Below are positions 1 to 7,881 of a stretch of DNA of 64,000 nucleotides, in pieces; the first letter of the stretch is position 1, and each line of letters starts with the position of its first letter. The stretch is from Sphingobium sp. Z007 (lineage in GTDB: Bacteria > Pseudomonadota > Alphaproteobacteria > Sphingomonadales > Sphingomonadaceae), in contig NZ_FBXK01000002.1 of NCBI RefSeq assembly GCF_900013425.1, forward strand, positions 124,001 through 188,000, given 5' to 3'. Made by a program: the position numbers and the translations under genes. The notes beneath the pieces were generated by a model. That model was given only the letters and a program-made list of their open reading frames with translations. It was not told the DNA's origin and ran no database searches.

Positions 1-863
1 CCGTCCAGAATTTCAAGGGAGGCGTCGGCAAATCGACCTTGTCGGTCCACCTTGCCCAATATCTCGCGATCCAGGGCTACCGCGTTGCCCTTATCGACTG
101 CGACAGCCAAGCCTCCGCGACGACGCTGTTCGGCTATGTGCCGGATCTCGATCTGACTGAGGACGACACGCTTTATCCATTTCTTCGCCAAGAGGAGATG
201 ACGTCACTGGACTATGCGTTGCGCAAGACGCACTTTGATGGTCTCGAACTCATTCCTGCCAATTTGCGGTTGTTCCAGTCGGAATATGAGATCGCCGCCC
301 GAATGGCACGAGGGCAGGGGGGGCTTATCGATCGTCTTTCCCAGGGCATCGCCAGCATCGCCGACCGGTTCGATGTCATCGTCCTCGATCCACCGCCAGC
401 CCTTGGTGCCATATCTTTATCGGTTTTGCGCGCGGCGAATGCTCTCGTCGTGCCAGTGCCTCCCACCGTCATGGACTTTTCTTCGACTGCGGCGTTTCTG
501 GCGATGCTTGATGAGACGATCGAGACGCTGGCCGAACGCGGCTTTGCCCCGACTCTAAAATTCCTTCGGTTCGTCGCCTCCAAGGTCGACGAGAACAAGT
601 CGATGCAGAAGGAGCTGCTCACCCTGATGCGGACGCTCTTTGGCCACGCGATGGTGCGCACGCCGCTCAAGGATTCTGCTGAGATCGACAATGCGACGGC
701 TCGTCTTATGACGGTTTATGAACTCGACGGCCCGGTGACAAGCAGTGCGGTGCGCAACCGCTGCCTCACCTATCTCGACGGTGTGAATGCCGAACTCGAG
801 CTGGATATTCGAGCGATGTGGCCCAGCCATTTGAGCCGTTTGCGCAAGGAAGGTTTGGCGTGA
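1..863 (+). CDS. parA: ParA/RepA-type partition ATPase (5' end outside window)
   Basis: Plasmid partition ATPase of the RepA/ParA family, which segregates the replicon together with ParB. The open frame runs in from base 3, so the start codon lies upstream of the window. The Walker A loop FKGGVGKST is encoded at bases 12-38 and a Walker B-like stretch VIVLDPPPALGA lies near bases 373-408. An ATTLFGY segment follows the first motif, as in RepA proteins of repABC plasmids. The visible part is about 287 residues. An internal TTG at base 39 could be mistaken for a start but lies inside the P-loop. parB follows 46 bases downstream, so the two are probably one operon. Confidence 0.93.
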   Translation, partial: VQNFKGGVGKSTLSVHLAQYLAIQGYRVALIDCDSQASATTLFGYVPDLDLTEDDTLYPFLRQEEMTSLDYALRKTHFDGLELIPANLRLFQSEYEIAARMARGQGGLIDRLSQGIASIADRFDVIVLDPPPALGAISLSVLRAANALVVPVPPTVMDFSSTAAFLAMLDETIETLAERGFAPTLKFLRFVASKVDENKSMQKELLTLMRTLFGHAMVRTPLKDSAEIDNATARLMTVYELDGPVTSSAVRNRCLTYLDGVNAELELDIRAMWPSHLSRLRKEGLA

Positions 864-871
864 ATTGGGAA

Positions 872-889
872 AATTGCACCGGTGCAATT
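872..889. promoter_or_regulatory. 18-bp perfect palindrome between parA and parB, candidate parS
   Basis: AATTGCACC followed directly by GGTGCAATT forms an uninterrupted perfect palindrome in the 46-base parA-parB gap. Partition systems of this class often carry the ParB-binding centromere near or between the two genes, so this is the best local candidate for parS. It could also be an operator for autoregulation. It was seen by eye; no copy number or binding data are available. Confidence 0.55.
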
Positions 890-909
890 CCGGGTAAAGG
901 AACGGCTTC

Positions 910-1926
910 ATGAGCAGGAAAAACGCGAGTTTCGCAGCAGAGCTGGCAGCGGGCATCAATCCGCCCGAAGACGGCGCTCCCGCGCCGCGTCGGCCTGGGC
1001 TGGGCGCCAATGTCCTCACCGGTAGGGAAAATCGATTGGCCGAACTGGCGGCAGGGACAGTCGTCAGCCGCACCCATGAACTGGTGGATCCCGCGCGTTG
1101 CCGGATGTGGGCGGGGCATAACCGGGAATATGCCTTGCTCAACGAAGAGCGGTGCGCCGATCTTATCGAGAGCATAAAGGCACAAGGGCGCCAGGAGATG
1201 CCCGCGATCGTCCGTCGTGTGCGCGGCGAACCCGATTATGATTTTGAGGTAATCTGCGGCGCGCGCCGTCATTGGTCGATCAGCTGGTTGCGCGGCCACA
1301 ATTACCCCGACTTCCGCTTCCTGATCGACATTCGCGAATTGTCGGACGAGGAAGCGTTTCGCGTAGCGGACATTGAGAACAGGGCGCGCGAAGACCTCAG
1401 CGACCTGGAGCGGGCACGCGACTATCTCCGTGCGCTTGATGCCTATTATGAGGGCCGCCAGAAGGTCATGGCCGAGCGGATAAACGTCACAGAAAGCTGG
1501 TTGAGCCGTTATCTCGATCTCGCACGCCTACCAGCGGAATTAATGGTCGCCTTTCCCAATCCGCAGGATTTGCGGATCAAACATGTCACGGCGATCAAGC
1601 CTCTTCTGAAGCCCGATGATCGTCGCCAACGCGTATTTGCCGAAGCGGCCGCGCTCAGTGCTCGATCGGGAGGGGAGGGCGCTCCCATGGCTGTGCCGGA
1701 GATCGTCCGTGCATTGGCGCTGGCGGCCGATCCCCCCAAAAGGTCAGGATCCCCCAAGAAGTCAGGAATGGCGCAAATTGTTTCGAGCGAGACCGGGAAA
1801 GCTGTGCTCCGCATCGAGGGCAATGATCGCAAGGGAATTCGCCTGACACTTCTCAATAAGGGTGGGGCGTCTCGGGAGGATGCCGAGAAGGCCATTCGCG
1901 AGGTCCTTGACGCGCACTGGGCCTGA
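910..1926 (+). CDS. parB: ParB/RepB-type partition protein
   Basis: Centromere-binding partner of the preceding ParA, 338 residues, a usual size for plasmid ParB/RepB. The ParB N-terminal (sulfiredoxin-like) domain spans roughly residues 55-160 and contains the motif CGARRHWS near residue 117. The central helix-turn-helix lies around residues 185-205 (NVTESWLSRYLDLARLP). The C-terminal third is less conserved and presumably dimerises. The ATG at 910 sits shortly behind a purine-rich AAAGGAA ribosome-binding site. A short basic, Ser/Pro-rich linker separates the HTH part from the C-terminus. Confidence 0.93.
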   Translation: MSRKNASFAAELAAGINPPEDGAPAPRRPGLGANVLTGRENRLAELAAGTVVSRTHELVDPARCRMWAGHNREYALLNEERCADLIESIKAQGRQEMPAIVRRVRGEPDYDFEVICGARRHWSISWLRGHNYPDFRFLIDIRELSDEEAFRVADIENRAREDLSDLERARDYLRALDAYYEGRQKVMAERINVTESWLSRYLDLARLPAELMVAFPNPQDLRIKHVTAIKPLLKPDDRRQRVFAEAAALSARSGGEGAPMAVPEIVRALALAADPPKRSGSPKKSGMAQIVSSETGKAVLRIEGNDRKGIRLTLLNKGGASREDAEKAIREVLDAHWA

Positions 1927-1987
1927 AGTGGGCCGACGCAAGAACGGGAGGCGTGACATCGAGCGGTCACGCCCCGCTACAACTCAA

Positions 1988-3013
1988 TCAGTGGTGGTGA
2001 GCCGAGACATCGATACCGAGGCCAGCTAGCATCGAATCGAGTTCGGCCATTTCACGATCAAACTCTGCGAGCGCGGGTACAAAATCTGGGAGCGCCTGGG
2101 GCGGGGCAGGGGGACGCCCTACCGGACGGACAACAAACCCGAAGGCGATAGCCAGATCGCGCGTCATATAGGTCCGCCAAGCCTGACGACCGCTCACCTC
2201 CACTAGAAGGTCCAGTTCTGCCGCGCGAGAAAGCAGTTTGCCGGCACCAGAGATCGTCACGTCTAATCGTCGGGCGAGCATCCGAGGACTGACGACGGGG
2301 ACAAACTGGACAAGGCTGAGCAACTCCACGAGCTTGCCAGGACGGTGCGCGCCATGGAGGGCTGCGGCGGCGCGTAAGCGGTCTTCCTCGATCGCCTGGA
2401 GCCTCACCAGCCCCTCTTCCGCCCGATCGGTGAGCGAAAGGAGGTTACGCAGGACGATGGCCTGCGTGTCGCGCGGCGAGAGGCGAAGCGCCTTGTCGCC
2501 AATGGTCAGGCACGGCAGCACGGCCTGGGTGATCTTCATCGATCGCAGGAGCCCAGGGACGGCAAGCCACGGCGTGATCGTGTTGTCTGCGCGGGAGCGC
2601 CGGGCCGTAATCTCAAGCGCGCGGAGGAGGGCTGGCCGCTTGCTCCAATCTTCTGGGACGTCCGTTGAGATCGCGAGTTCGTCTCGCCAATAACGGGATT
2701 CGCGCTGGGCCAATTGCCGCTGCCAAATTGGAAGCGCATCACGATCGTCCAGATTGGTCGGCATCGGCCGGCGACCGGGCAGATTGACGGCGCATTCCCG
2801 TCCGAAAATATCAATTTCGTCAATCTCGGCGCCCTGCACCCGCAGCGCCGTGGTATAGCCGGTCCAGGTGGCGCGTCGCTGCCACGGTGCGGCGGCAGGA
2901 CTGGCAGAAACACGGGCATCGAGGCGGCCTATCGCCGCTGCCGCCCGTTCCAGACGGGCGACTAGCCTGGAGGTCCAGATTGGCTCTGAGAGGTCTGGGA
3001 TGGCCATGGGCAT
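1988..3013 (-). CDS. DUF1612 / RHE_PE00001-like helix-turn-helix protein
   Basis: A 341-residue protein that I match, from memory of the family, to plasmid-borne proteins with an RHE_PE00001-like N-terminal domain and a C-terminal DUF1612 HTH. Visible support is the arrangement: a WTSRL..RLERAAAAIGRLDAR helical start, a central WxxR-rich segment, then near residues 235-290 an HTH-like stretch (RMLARRLDVTISGAGKLLSRAAELDLL). It is probably a DNA-binding regulator or replicon-maintenance factor; its function is not established. It faces away from parB and is divergent from the recombinase at 3147, with a strong palindrome between them. It is not a convincing RepC initiator. A second ATG six bases inside is an alternative start. 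Confidence 0.6.
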   Translation of the reverse strand: MPMAIPDLSEPIWTSRLVARLERAAAAIGRLDARVSASPAAAPWQRRATWTGYTTALRVQGAEIDEIDIFGRECAVNLPGRRPMPTNLDDRDALPIWQRQLAQRESRYWRDELAISTDVPEDWSKRPALLRALEITARRSRADNTITPWLAVPGLLRSMKITQAVLPCLTIGDKALRLSPRDTQAIVLRNLLSLTDRAEEGLVRLQAIEEDRLRAAAALHGAHRPGKLVELLSLVQFVPVVSPRMLARRLDVTISGAGKLLSRAAELDLLVEVSGRQAWRTYMTRDLAIAFGFVVRPVGRPPAPPQALPDFVPALAEFDREMAELDSMLAGLGIDVSAHHH

Positions 3014-3076
3014 GGCATAAGAATATCCTCAAAATAGCCATAGCGTCTACCATGCTGTTGCTCTTTAATAATGGAC

Positions 3077-3100
3077 ATATGATAATTGCAGTTATCATAT
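3077..3100. promoter_or_regulatory. Near-perfect palindrome with 9-bp arms and 6-bp core, dif-like or operator
   Basis: ATATGATAA, core TTGCAG, TTATCATAT. The arms are perfect inverted repeats and the core itself contains TGCA. It lies in the divergent gap between the HTH protein and the tyrosine recombinase. Two 9-11 bp arms around a 6-bp core, with arms ending ..ATAA and TTAT.., is the layout of Xer/dif-type crossover sites. The alternative is an operator for the divergent HTH protein. Confidence 0.5.
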
Positions 3101-3146
3101 ATGCGGAATTGACGCCGTTCTATAAGGTGCGGTACAGCCAGCGCCG

Positions 3147-4379
3147 ATGAATGACGCAGCGCACCTCGACGACAACGCCCGGATTGCGGGGGAAACGGCG
3201 CCAGCGCCACCAGCGGCTGCCGACGATCTCTCGTGGGCAGTTGTACAAATGCGCGCGGGCGCGCGTATCGTCGTCAACGAAGGCCTGCTCGCCGCCTATC
3301 AGGCCGCTTCGTCACCGCACAGCATCCGTGCGCTCAAATCCGACCTCGAGGCGTTCGACCGCTGGTGCCGACGCCACAGCCGCATCGCGCTGCCGGCAAC
3401 GCCCGAGACGGTGGCGGACTATCTCGACGCGCGGGCAGGGCAGGGGGGCAAGCCGGCCTCGCTCGGCCGTTACAAGGCGTCGATCGCCAAGATCCACCAG
3501 CTGCTCGAGCTGAAGGATCCGACCCCGGCGTCGCTGGTGAAGCTGCGCCTGCAGGCGATCCGTCGGCGGCTCGGCACGGCGCAGACCCAGGCGCGGCCGC
3601 TGCGGTTCAAGGGACAGGTAGCCAACGTCGAGCGCGACGAGCCGCGCGGGCTGAATGTGCGGGCGTTACTCGAAAGCTGCGCGGAGGATCTGCCGGGCCT
3701 GCGTGATCGCGCTCTGCTCTCTGCCGGCTATGACACCGGGCTACGTGCCTCGGAGCTGGTTGCGATCGAGGTCGAGCACATTATCGAGGCGATCGATCCC
3801 GACGCGCGTTTGCTCAGCATCCCGCGCAGCAAGGGCGACCAGGAAGGGGAGGGGGCCACGGCCTACCTCAGTCCGCGGACGGTGCGGGCGATCGCGGCCT
3901 GGGTGGAGGCGGCCGGGATCGAGGCGGGGCCGGTGTTTCGGCGTGTGAACGTGCGGCGCTATAAAGCGCGAGCGGCTGTGCGTGGTCGGCGGATCGACAG
4001 CATCTCCGGGCGGGAGGCGTGGGATTTGCGCAAGACGCTGTCGAAACGGGCTGTGCCGGCGCGAGTGGAGTATGATGTGGGGGAGGGGGCTCTCCACCCC
4101 GCGTCGGTCGGGCCGATCTACCGATCGATGATCCAGCGGGCATTCGATGCTGCCGCGCTCACCGATTTGACGACGGATGATCTGGCGCGCCTGCTCAAAG
4201 GCGTTAGCGCGCATTCCACACGCGTGGGGCTCAATCAGGACCTGTTCGCGAGTGGCGAGGATCTTGCCGGCATCATGGACGCGCTGCGGTGGAAATCGCC
4301 TAGAATGCCGCTTGCCTATAATCGTAATCTTGCAGCGGAGCACGGGGCTGCTGGACGGCTCATGGCGAAGATTGGCTAG
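3147..4379 (+). CDS. Tyrosine site-specific recombinase (phage-integrase family)
   Basis: A 410-residue Xer-like recombinase that cuts and rejoins DNA through a covalent tyrosine intermediate. An N-terminal core-binding (SAM-like) domain occupies about residues 50-145. The catalytic domain shows the first arginine in TGLRASELVAIE (near 198), the HxxR box HSTR (near 355), a tryptophan at the H/W position (LRWKSP) and the tyrosine in PLAYNRNL (near 390). All expected catalytic elements are therefore present. The ATG at 3147 follows the dif-like palindrome by 46 bases. It may resolve plasmid multimers or mediate integration; the context with parAB favours plasmid maintenance. Confidence 0.88.
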   Translation: MNDAAHLDDNARIAGETAPAPPAAADDLSWAVVQMRAGARIVVNEGLLAAYQAASSPHSIRALKSDLEAFDRWCRRHSRIALPATPETVADYLDARAGQGGKPASLGRYKASIAKIHQLLELKDPTPASLVKLRLQAIRRRLGTAQTQARPLRFKGQVANVERDEPRGLNVRALLESCAEDLPGLRDRALLSAGYDTGLRASELVAIEVEHIIEAIDPDARLLSIPRSKGDQEGEGATAYLSPRTVRAIAAWVEAAGIEAGPVFRRVNVRRYKARAAVRGRRIDSISGREAWDLRKTLSKRAVPARVEYDVGEGALHPASVGPIYRSMIQRAFDAAALTDLTTDDLARLLKGVSAHSTRVGLNQDLFASGEDLAGIMDALRWKSPRMPLAYNRNLAAEHGAAGRLMAKIG

Positions 4380-4459
4380 GTCTGGTCGTTTGTCTCAAGT
4401 ATTCGGCCATACCCGCGCCAGACACGCGAGCTTGTCGGCCGCGGGGCTCAGCGGCGTTT

Positions 4460-5013
4460 TCAATCGGGTGTCAGCGCGAAGCCCCGAAGTTGGAGACTGG
4501 CCAACGTCGTGAGCGCGGAATCATTGATCGCCGCGCCGGATGTCACCTGATCCGGCCTTATCTTGTTGCCGACCATGGCTTGGCTGCACACACGGACCGA
4601 CACACCGGCATTCTGGAGGTCCACAATAAGCGCGACGTTCGGATTGGCAGCCACGTTCATGCGCGCCGCATATGGCGCGCCACGCAGGACGAGCGGGGTT
4701 GCGAGGCCATGGATGATTACGACGATGTCGCCAGCGGCCGGGCGCACCTTTTCAGCGCCCAGCAGGTTCACGAAGCGTGCAACTTTCTCAAGGCTCAGGT
4801 TAATTGGTCGGGAGAGCTGGCGGCCCTGATGATATTGAACAAGACCCGATAGCGGAGTGTGGGATCGGGACGCTCGGCATCGCTGGGCACGGCCACTATA
4901 CAGCCGAACTGCGGGATAACGGGTTAGATGCGATCTGTTGGTGCGGCCAGCGATGTCCCGCCCGTCAGCGTCGTGGCCGCGAGTAAAGCATGGTAAAAAG
5001 CTCTTTTCAACAA
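4460..5013 (-). pseudogene. DsrE-family periplasmic sulfur protein, broken by a nonsense codon and a frameshift
   Basis: The C-terminal part (LSLEKVARFVNLLGAEKV... to the stop at 4460) reads as a DsrE/DsrF-like protein. The matching N-terminus is in another frame: a TTG start at 5011-5013 behind AAGAGGAGA encodes a signal peptide (LKRAFYHALLAATTLTG). An in-frame TAA at 4924-4926 interrupts that reading after 29 codons. Beyond it the same frame continues sensibly (PVIPQFGCIVAVPSDAERP) until a one-base slip near 4797-4805, after which the other frame takes over. Two independent lesions suggest a decayed gene; sequencing error cannot be excluded. It lies just downstream of the multicopper oxidase and was probably cotranscribed with it. 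DsrE proteins handle sulfane sulfur, which fits the divergent persulfide operon. Confidence 0.7.
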
Positions 5014-5060
5014 TGTTGCTCTCCTCTTGAGCAACAGAGGCTGCATGAGCGCTGTGAAAA

Positions 5061-6533
5061 CTAGGCGACACTGAACTGGCCCATCATCCCGTTATCCTCA
5101 TGTTCAAGGATATGGCAGTGGTACATGAAGGGAGCGCTTTTGGCCGGATGATCGAAACGGATGAGAAGCTCTACGGGCTCCTTCACAAGCACAGTGTCGC
5201 GCGGCCCCTGATCAAGAACATCGGGCTTACCGCCGTCCCGACTAAGAACATCGAAGTGGACGCCGTGAATGTGAACCGGGTGGCGCATCAGTTCACCAGA
5301 CACCTCCCATATCTCGGTGGAGCCAAGCTTCACGGTCTCATCGATGCGATTCATATCGAATGGTTTGCCGTTGATCGTTAGGCCTCCACCTCCGCCGCCT
5401 GACCCCATCATGCCGCCCATACCCATGTTCAGGACGAGGCGGCGGCGGCGCACCGCCTTGCCAGCGTCGGGCCGGGCTCGTGATGCCAGAAGGGTTGGCA
5501 CCGCCCCGCTGGCACGAGCCTGTCCCAAGGGTCGTGGCTCAAACCGCAGCACGGTCGCGGGCGCGTCAGCATTAGCCCTGCCGGCGCTACGCCCCATCAT
5601 ACCCATCCCGCCCATCATCGAGCTGTTGGTGTCTGCCGCCGTCACAAGCGAAGCGGGTCTGCCGTCAGTAAAGTCGACGAGAAGCTCAGCACGCTGTCCC
5701 GGGGCCAGGGTTATGGCTTCAAGCGCCACTGCCCGTTCGAGCAGCCCCCCTTCGGTGCCGATCCAATGAAAGCTTCGTTGGTCACTGAACGAAAGTTCGT
5801 AGATCCGAGCGTTCGATGCGTTGACGAGCCGCAGGCGGACCAACCGGTTTGGGACCGCAGCCAAAGGGTTCACCGCGCCGTTCACCAGGATCGTGTCGCC
5901 GCGCCGCCCCTGCATTGCGACCATCATGCCACCCGGCATGACAAGGCGACCGCTTTCAAACTGGCGATCCTGGATGAGCAGCGGCAGATCATCCACGCCA
6001 TATTCCGAGGGCAAGCCCAGACCCTGTTCTTCGTCGTCGGTTACCAGCAATGCCCCGGCCAAGCCTGAATAGACCTGCTCGGCCGTCAACCCATGGACGT
6101 GCGAGTGATAAAGGAGCGTCGCTGCTGGCTGCCGGATCGGGAGCGTAGGTCGCCAGGTCGCTTCTGGTGCGATGATCTGGTGAGGGCCTCCGTCCAGTTC
6201 TCCGGGAATCAGAAGCCCGTGCCAATGCACAGTCGTGTTCACCTTCAGTCCGTTGGTCACCGCAGCCGCCACGTCGTCGCCGCGACGCACCCTGATCGTC
6301 GGTCCGAGATAGCTGCCATTGTACCCGAGCGTGTCGCTCGGACGGCCGGGATAAAAGGAGGTCGTGCCCGACTGGACGCGTAGCGCGAACGAGCGATTGG
6401 ACCGCGCGTCCAACAGCGGTGGCATCGGCAGCAGGTTTTGCCCGCCGTCGCCGAGAGCTGAAGTGGAGCGCGAGCACGCGGCGGTGGCAAACAACGCGGC
6501 TCCGCCAGCCAAAAGCGAACGTCGATCGAGCAT
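5061..6533 (-). CDS. Tat-exported multicopper oxidase, CueO-like
   Basis: A periplasmic laccase-type oxidase of about 490 residues, probably a Cu(I) oxidase. The N-terminus has a twin-arginine signal (DRRSLLAGGAALFATAAC) whose TAAC end could also be a lipobox. Copper-ligand motifs appear in order: VHWHGLL, LYHSHVHG, then HPVHIHGVHF and YHCHILEHEDNGMM at the C-terminus. A Met/Gly-rich insert (SSMMGGMGMMG, later MGMGGMMGSGG) precedes the last domain, as in copper-tolerance oxidases. I use the ATG at 6533 rather than the TTG one codon earlier. It is divergent from the persulfide-sensing repressor at 6685 and shares its control region. Confidence 0.9.
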   Translation of the reverse strand: MLDRRSLLAGGAALFATAACSRSTSALGDGGQNLLPMPPLLDARSNRSFALRVQSGTTSFYPGRPSDTLGYNGSYLGPTIRVRRGDDVAAAVTNGLKVNTTVHWHGLLIPGELDGGPHQIIAPEATWRPTLPIRQPAATLLYHSHVHGLTAEQVYSGLAGALLVTDDEEQGLGLPSEYGVDDLPLLIQDRQFESGRLVMPGGMMVAMQGRRGDTILVNGAVNPLAAVPNRLVRLRLVNASNARIYELSFSDQRSFHWIGTEGGLLERAVALEAITLAPGQRAELLVDFTDGRPASLVTAADTNSSMMGGMGMMGRSAGRANADAPATVLRFEPRPLGQARASGAVPTLLASRARPDAGKAVRRRRLVLNMGMGGMMGSGGGGGGLTINGKPFDMNRIDETVKLGSTEIWEVSGELMRHPVHIHGVHFDVLSRDGGKPDVLDQGPRDTVLVKEPVELLIRFDHPAKSAPFMYHCHILEHEDNGMMGQFSVA

Positions 6534-6633
6534 CAAACCTGATCCAACGCGCGGGGCAGCTCGGCTGCGTCATTAGTTTTGGCACAATAGTAGCTCACGG
6601 CGGCTCCTAAACTTGATTCAACACCTATCCATC

Positions 6634-6650
6634 ATATATGTTGCATATAA
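6634..6650. promoter_or_regulatory. AT-rich inverted repeat, candidate BigR-type operator
   Basis: ATATATG-TTG-CATATAA is a dyad with 6 of 7 arm bases matching, in the gap between the divergent multicopper oxidase and the repressor gene. AT-rich dyads overlapping the promoter are typical of BigR/SqrR-type repressors, so this is the likely autoregulatory site and may control both directions. Its position argues against the longer reading of the repressor that starts at 6613. Confidence 0.5.
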
Positions 6651-6684
6651 GATTCTTGGAGGGCCGGTGTCACTTTTTCTCGCA

Positions 6685-7005
6685 ATGTCTCCGGAGCTTC
6701 TGGAGAAAAAGGCCGGCGAAGCGGAGGCGTTTCTCCGTTCGCTGGCGAGTCGGCACCGGCTGATGATCCTGTGCAGCCTGCTCGGGGGGGAGTTGTCGGT
6801 TACCGAACTGGGCGAACGCCTCGGACTGACGCAGTCCAATCTGTCCCGCCATCTGGCCACGCTGCGCGACGAGGGACTGGTAGGAACTCGGCGCGCGAGA
6901 ACCACTATCTACTACCGGATCACGTCGGAGCGCGTGCTGCCGATCCTTACTGAGCTCTACAAGCTGTTCTGCGCCGATGGCGACGTCGAGGAAGGTGCAT
7001 CCTGA
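6685..7005 (+). CDS. bigR: ArsR-family persulfide-responsive repressor, BigR/SqrR type
   Basis: A 106-residue winged-helix repressor. The recognition helix region is ELGERLGLTQSNLSRHLATLRDEGLV (given here only as a location, residues 41-66), followed by the wing RRARTTIYYRI. Two cysteines, C30 in MILC and C96 in KLFC, are 66 residues apart, the same spacing as the redox pair of BigR (C42/C108) and SqrR (C41/C107), which form sulfur links when sulfane sulfur rises. The start is the ATG at 6685; the upstream in-frame ATG at 6613 lies before the presumed operator. The adjacent operon encodes a persulfide dioxygenase and rhodanese, which supports sulfur sensing. Confidence 0.87.
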   Translation: MSPELLEKKAGEAEAFLRSLASRHRLMILCSLLGGELSVTELGERLGLTQSNLSRHLATLRDEGLVGTRRARTTIYYRITSERVLPILTELYKLFCADGDVEEGAS

Positions 7006-7007
7006 CG

Positions 7008-7433
7008 ATGGAGGGTTTTACCCCATTTTCGGCCATCCTGGGCGGTGCGCTTATCGGCTTCTCGGCCTCGCTCCTGTGGATCGCCAATGGGCGCATCGCC
7101 GGCATCAGCGGCATCGTCGGCGGCGTGCTTGCGCCCGTTCACGGCGATGTGGCGTGGCGCGGGATGTTTCTGGTCGGCCTGATCGCTGCGCCCTTGCTCT
7201 ACCGCGCGGCAGGGGGCGTGCTCCCAAACCTCGCCACGCCGGCGCCCCTCATCGCCGTGATCGCAGCCGGCCTCCTGGTCGGGTTTGGGACACGGCTCGG
7301 AAGTGGCTGCACCAGCGGCCACGGCGTCTGCGGGATCGCCAGGCTTTCGCCCCGGTCGCTTGCTGCGACCGCTATCTTCCTCATCACGGCGGCGGTGACT
7401 GTGTACGTCGCCCGACACATCATTGGGCTATGA
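7008..7433 (+). CDS. YeeE/YedE-family half-transporter (first of pair)
   Basis: A 141-residue inner-membrane protein of the YeeE/YedE (sulfur-compound transport, PmpA-like) family. It has about four hydrophobic segments and the family signature GSGCTSGHGVCG near residues 99-110, whose cysteines are thought to contact the sulfur substrate. It starts two bases after the repressor stop, so they are co-transcribed. Split two-gene versions (pmpA/pmpB) are common beside BigR-type regulators; the second half follows immediately. Confidence 0.85.
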   Translation: MEGFTPFSAILGGALIGFSASLLWIANGRIAGISGIVGGVLAPVHGDVAWRGMFLVGLIAAPLLYRAAGGVLPNLATPAPLIAVIAAGLLVGFGTRLGSGCTSGHGVCGIARLSPRSLAATAIFLITAAVTVYVARHIIGL

Positions 7434-7437
7434 GAAA

Positions 7438-7881
7438 ATGAAGAAGCTGCTCGTTGCACTGGCCTCAGGGTTCATTTTCGGCTTGGGTCTGATCGTCTCG
7501 GCCATGGTCAGTCCAGGCAAGGTTCTGGCGTTCCTTGATGTCACCGCACCGGCCTGGGACCCAAGCCTGGCCCTGGTCCTGGTATCAGCGGTCATCGTTT
7601 CAGCGTTGGGATTTGCGCTCGGCCGAAGGCGCGAGGCCCCGCTTTTCGCCGCTACGTTTAACGGTGCATCGAACCGCTCCCTGGACGGGAAGCTCCTCTC
7701 AGGCGCGGCTCTGTTTGGCATTGGATGGGGTCTCGTCGGATACTGCCCTGGCCCTGCCCTGGTAGCGTTGAGCCTTGGGGCACCGGCGGCGCTGGTGTTC
7801 GTCATCGCAATGCTCGTCGGCATGGGCCTCTTCGCTCTCCTCCAGCGCCACCAGGCGGCCGCGGTGGGAGCTAAGCCATGA
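7438..7881 (+). CDS. YeeE/YedE-family half-transporter (second of pair)
   Basis: A 147-residue membrane protein, partner of the preceding gene. It has four hydrophobic segments, a MVSPGKVLAFLD stretch near residue 24 and a GIGWGLVGYCPGPAL motif near residue 98, typical of the PmpB-like half. I chose the ATG at 7438, five bases after the previous stop; a TTG at 7423 would overlap the upstream gene. It overlaps the TauE-like gene by four bases (ATGA), which suggests coupled translation. The pair probably imports thiosulfate or another sulfane-sulfur compound; the substrate is inferred. Confidence 0.83.
   Translation: MKKLLVALASGFIFGLGLIVSAMVSPGKVLAFLDVTAPAWDPSLALVLVSAVIVSALGFALGRRREAPLFAATFNGASNRSLDGKLLSGAALFGIGWGLVGYCPGPALVALSLGAPAALVFVIAMLVGMGLFALLQRHQAAAVGAKP

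Noticed and set aside
1988..3013. Calling the DUF1612-like protein the replication initiator RepC.
   Set aside because: It lies on the opposite strand from parAB and lacks recognisable RepC motifs. The initiator is probably outside the window.
6613..6684. Upstream ATG extending the BigR-type repressor by 24 residues.
   Set aside because: The extension covers the AT-rich operator and promoter region and is unlike the family's N-terminus.
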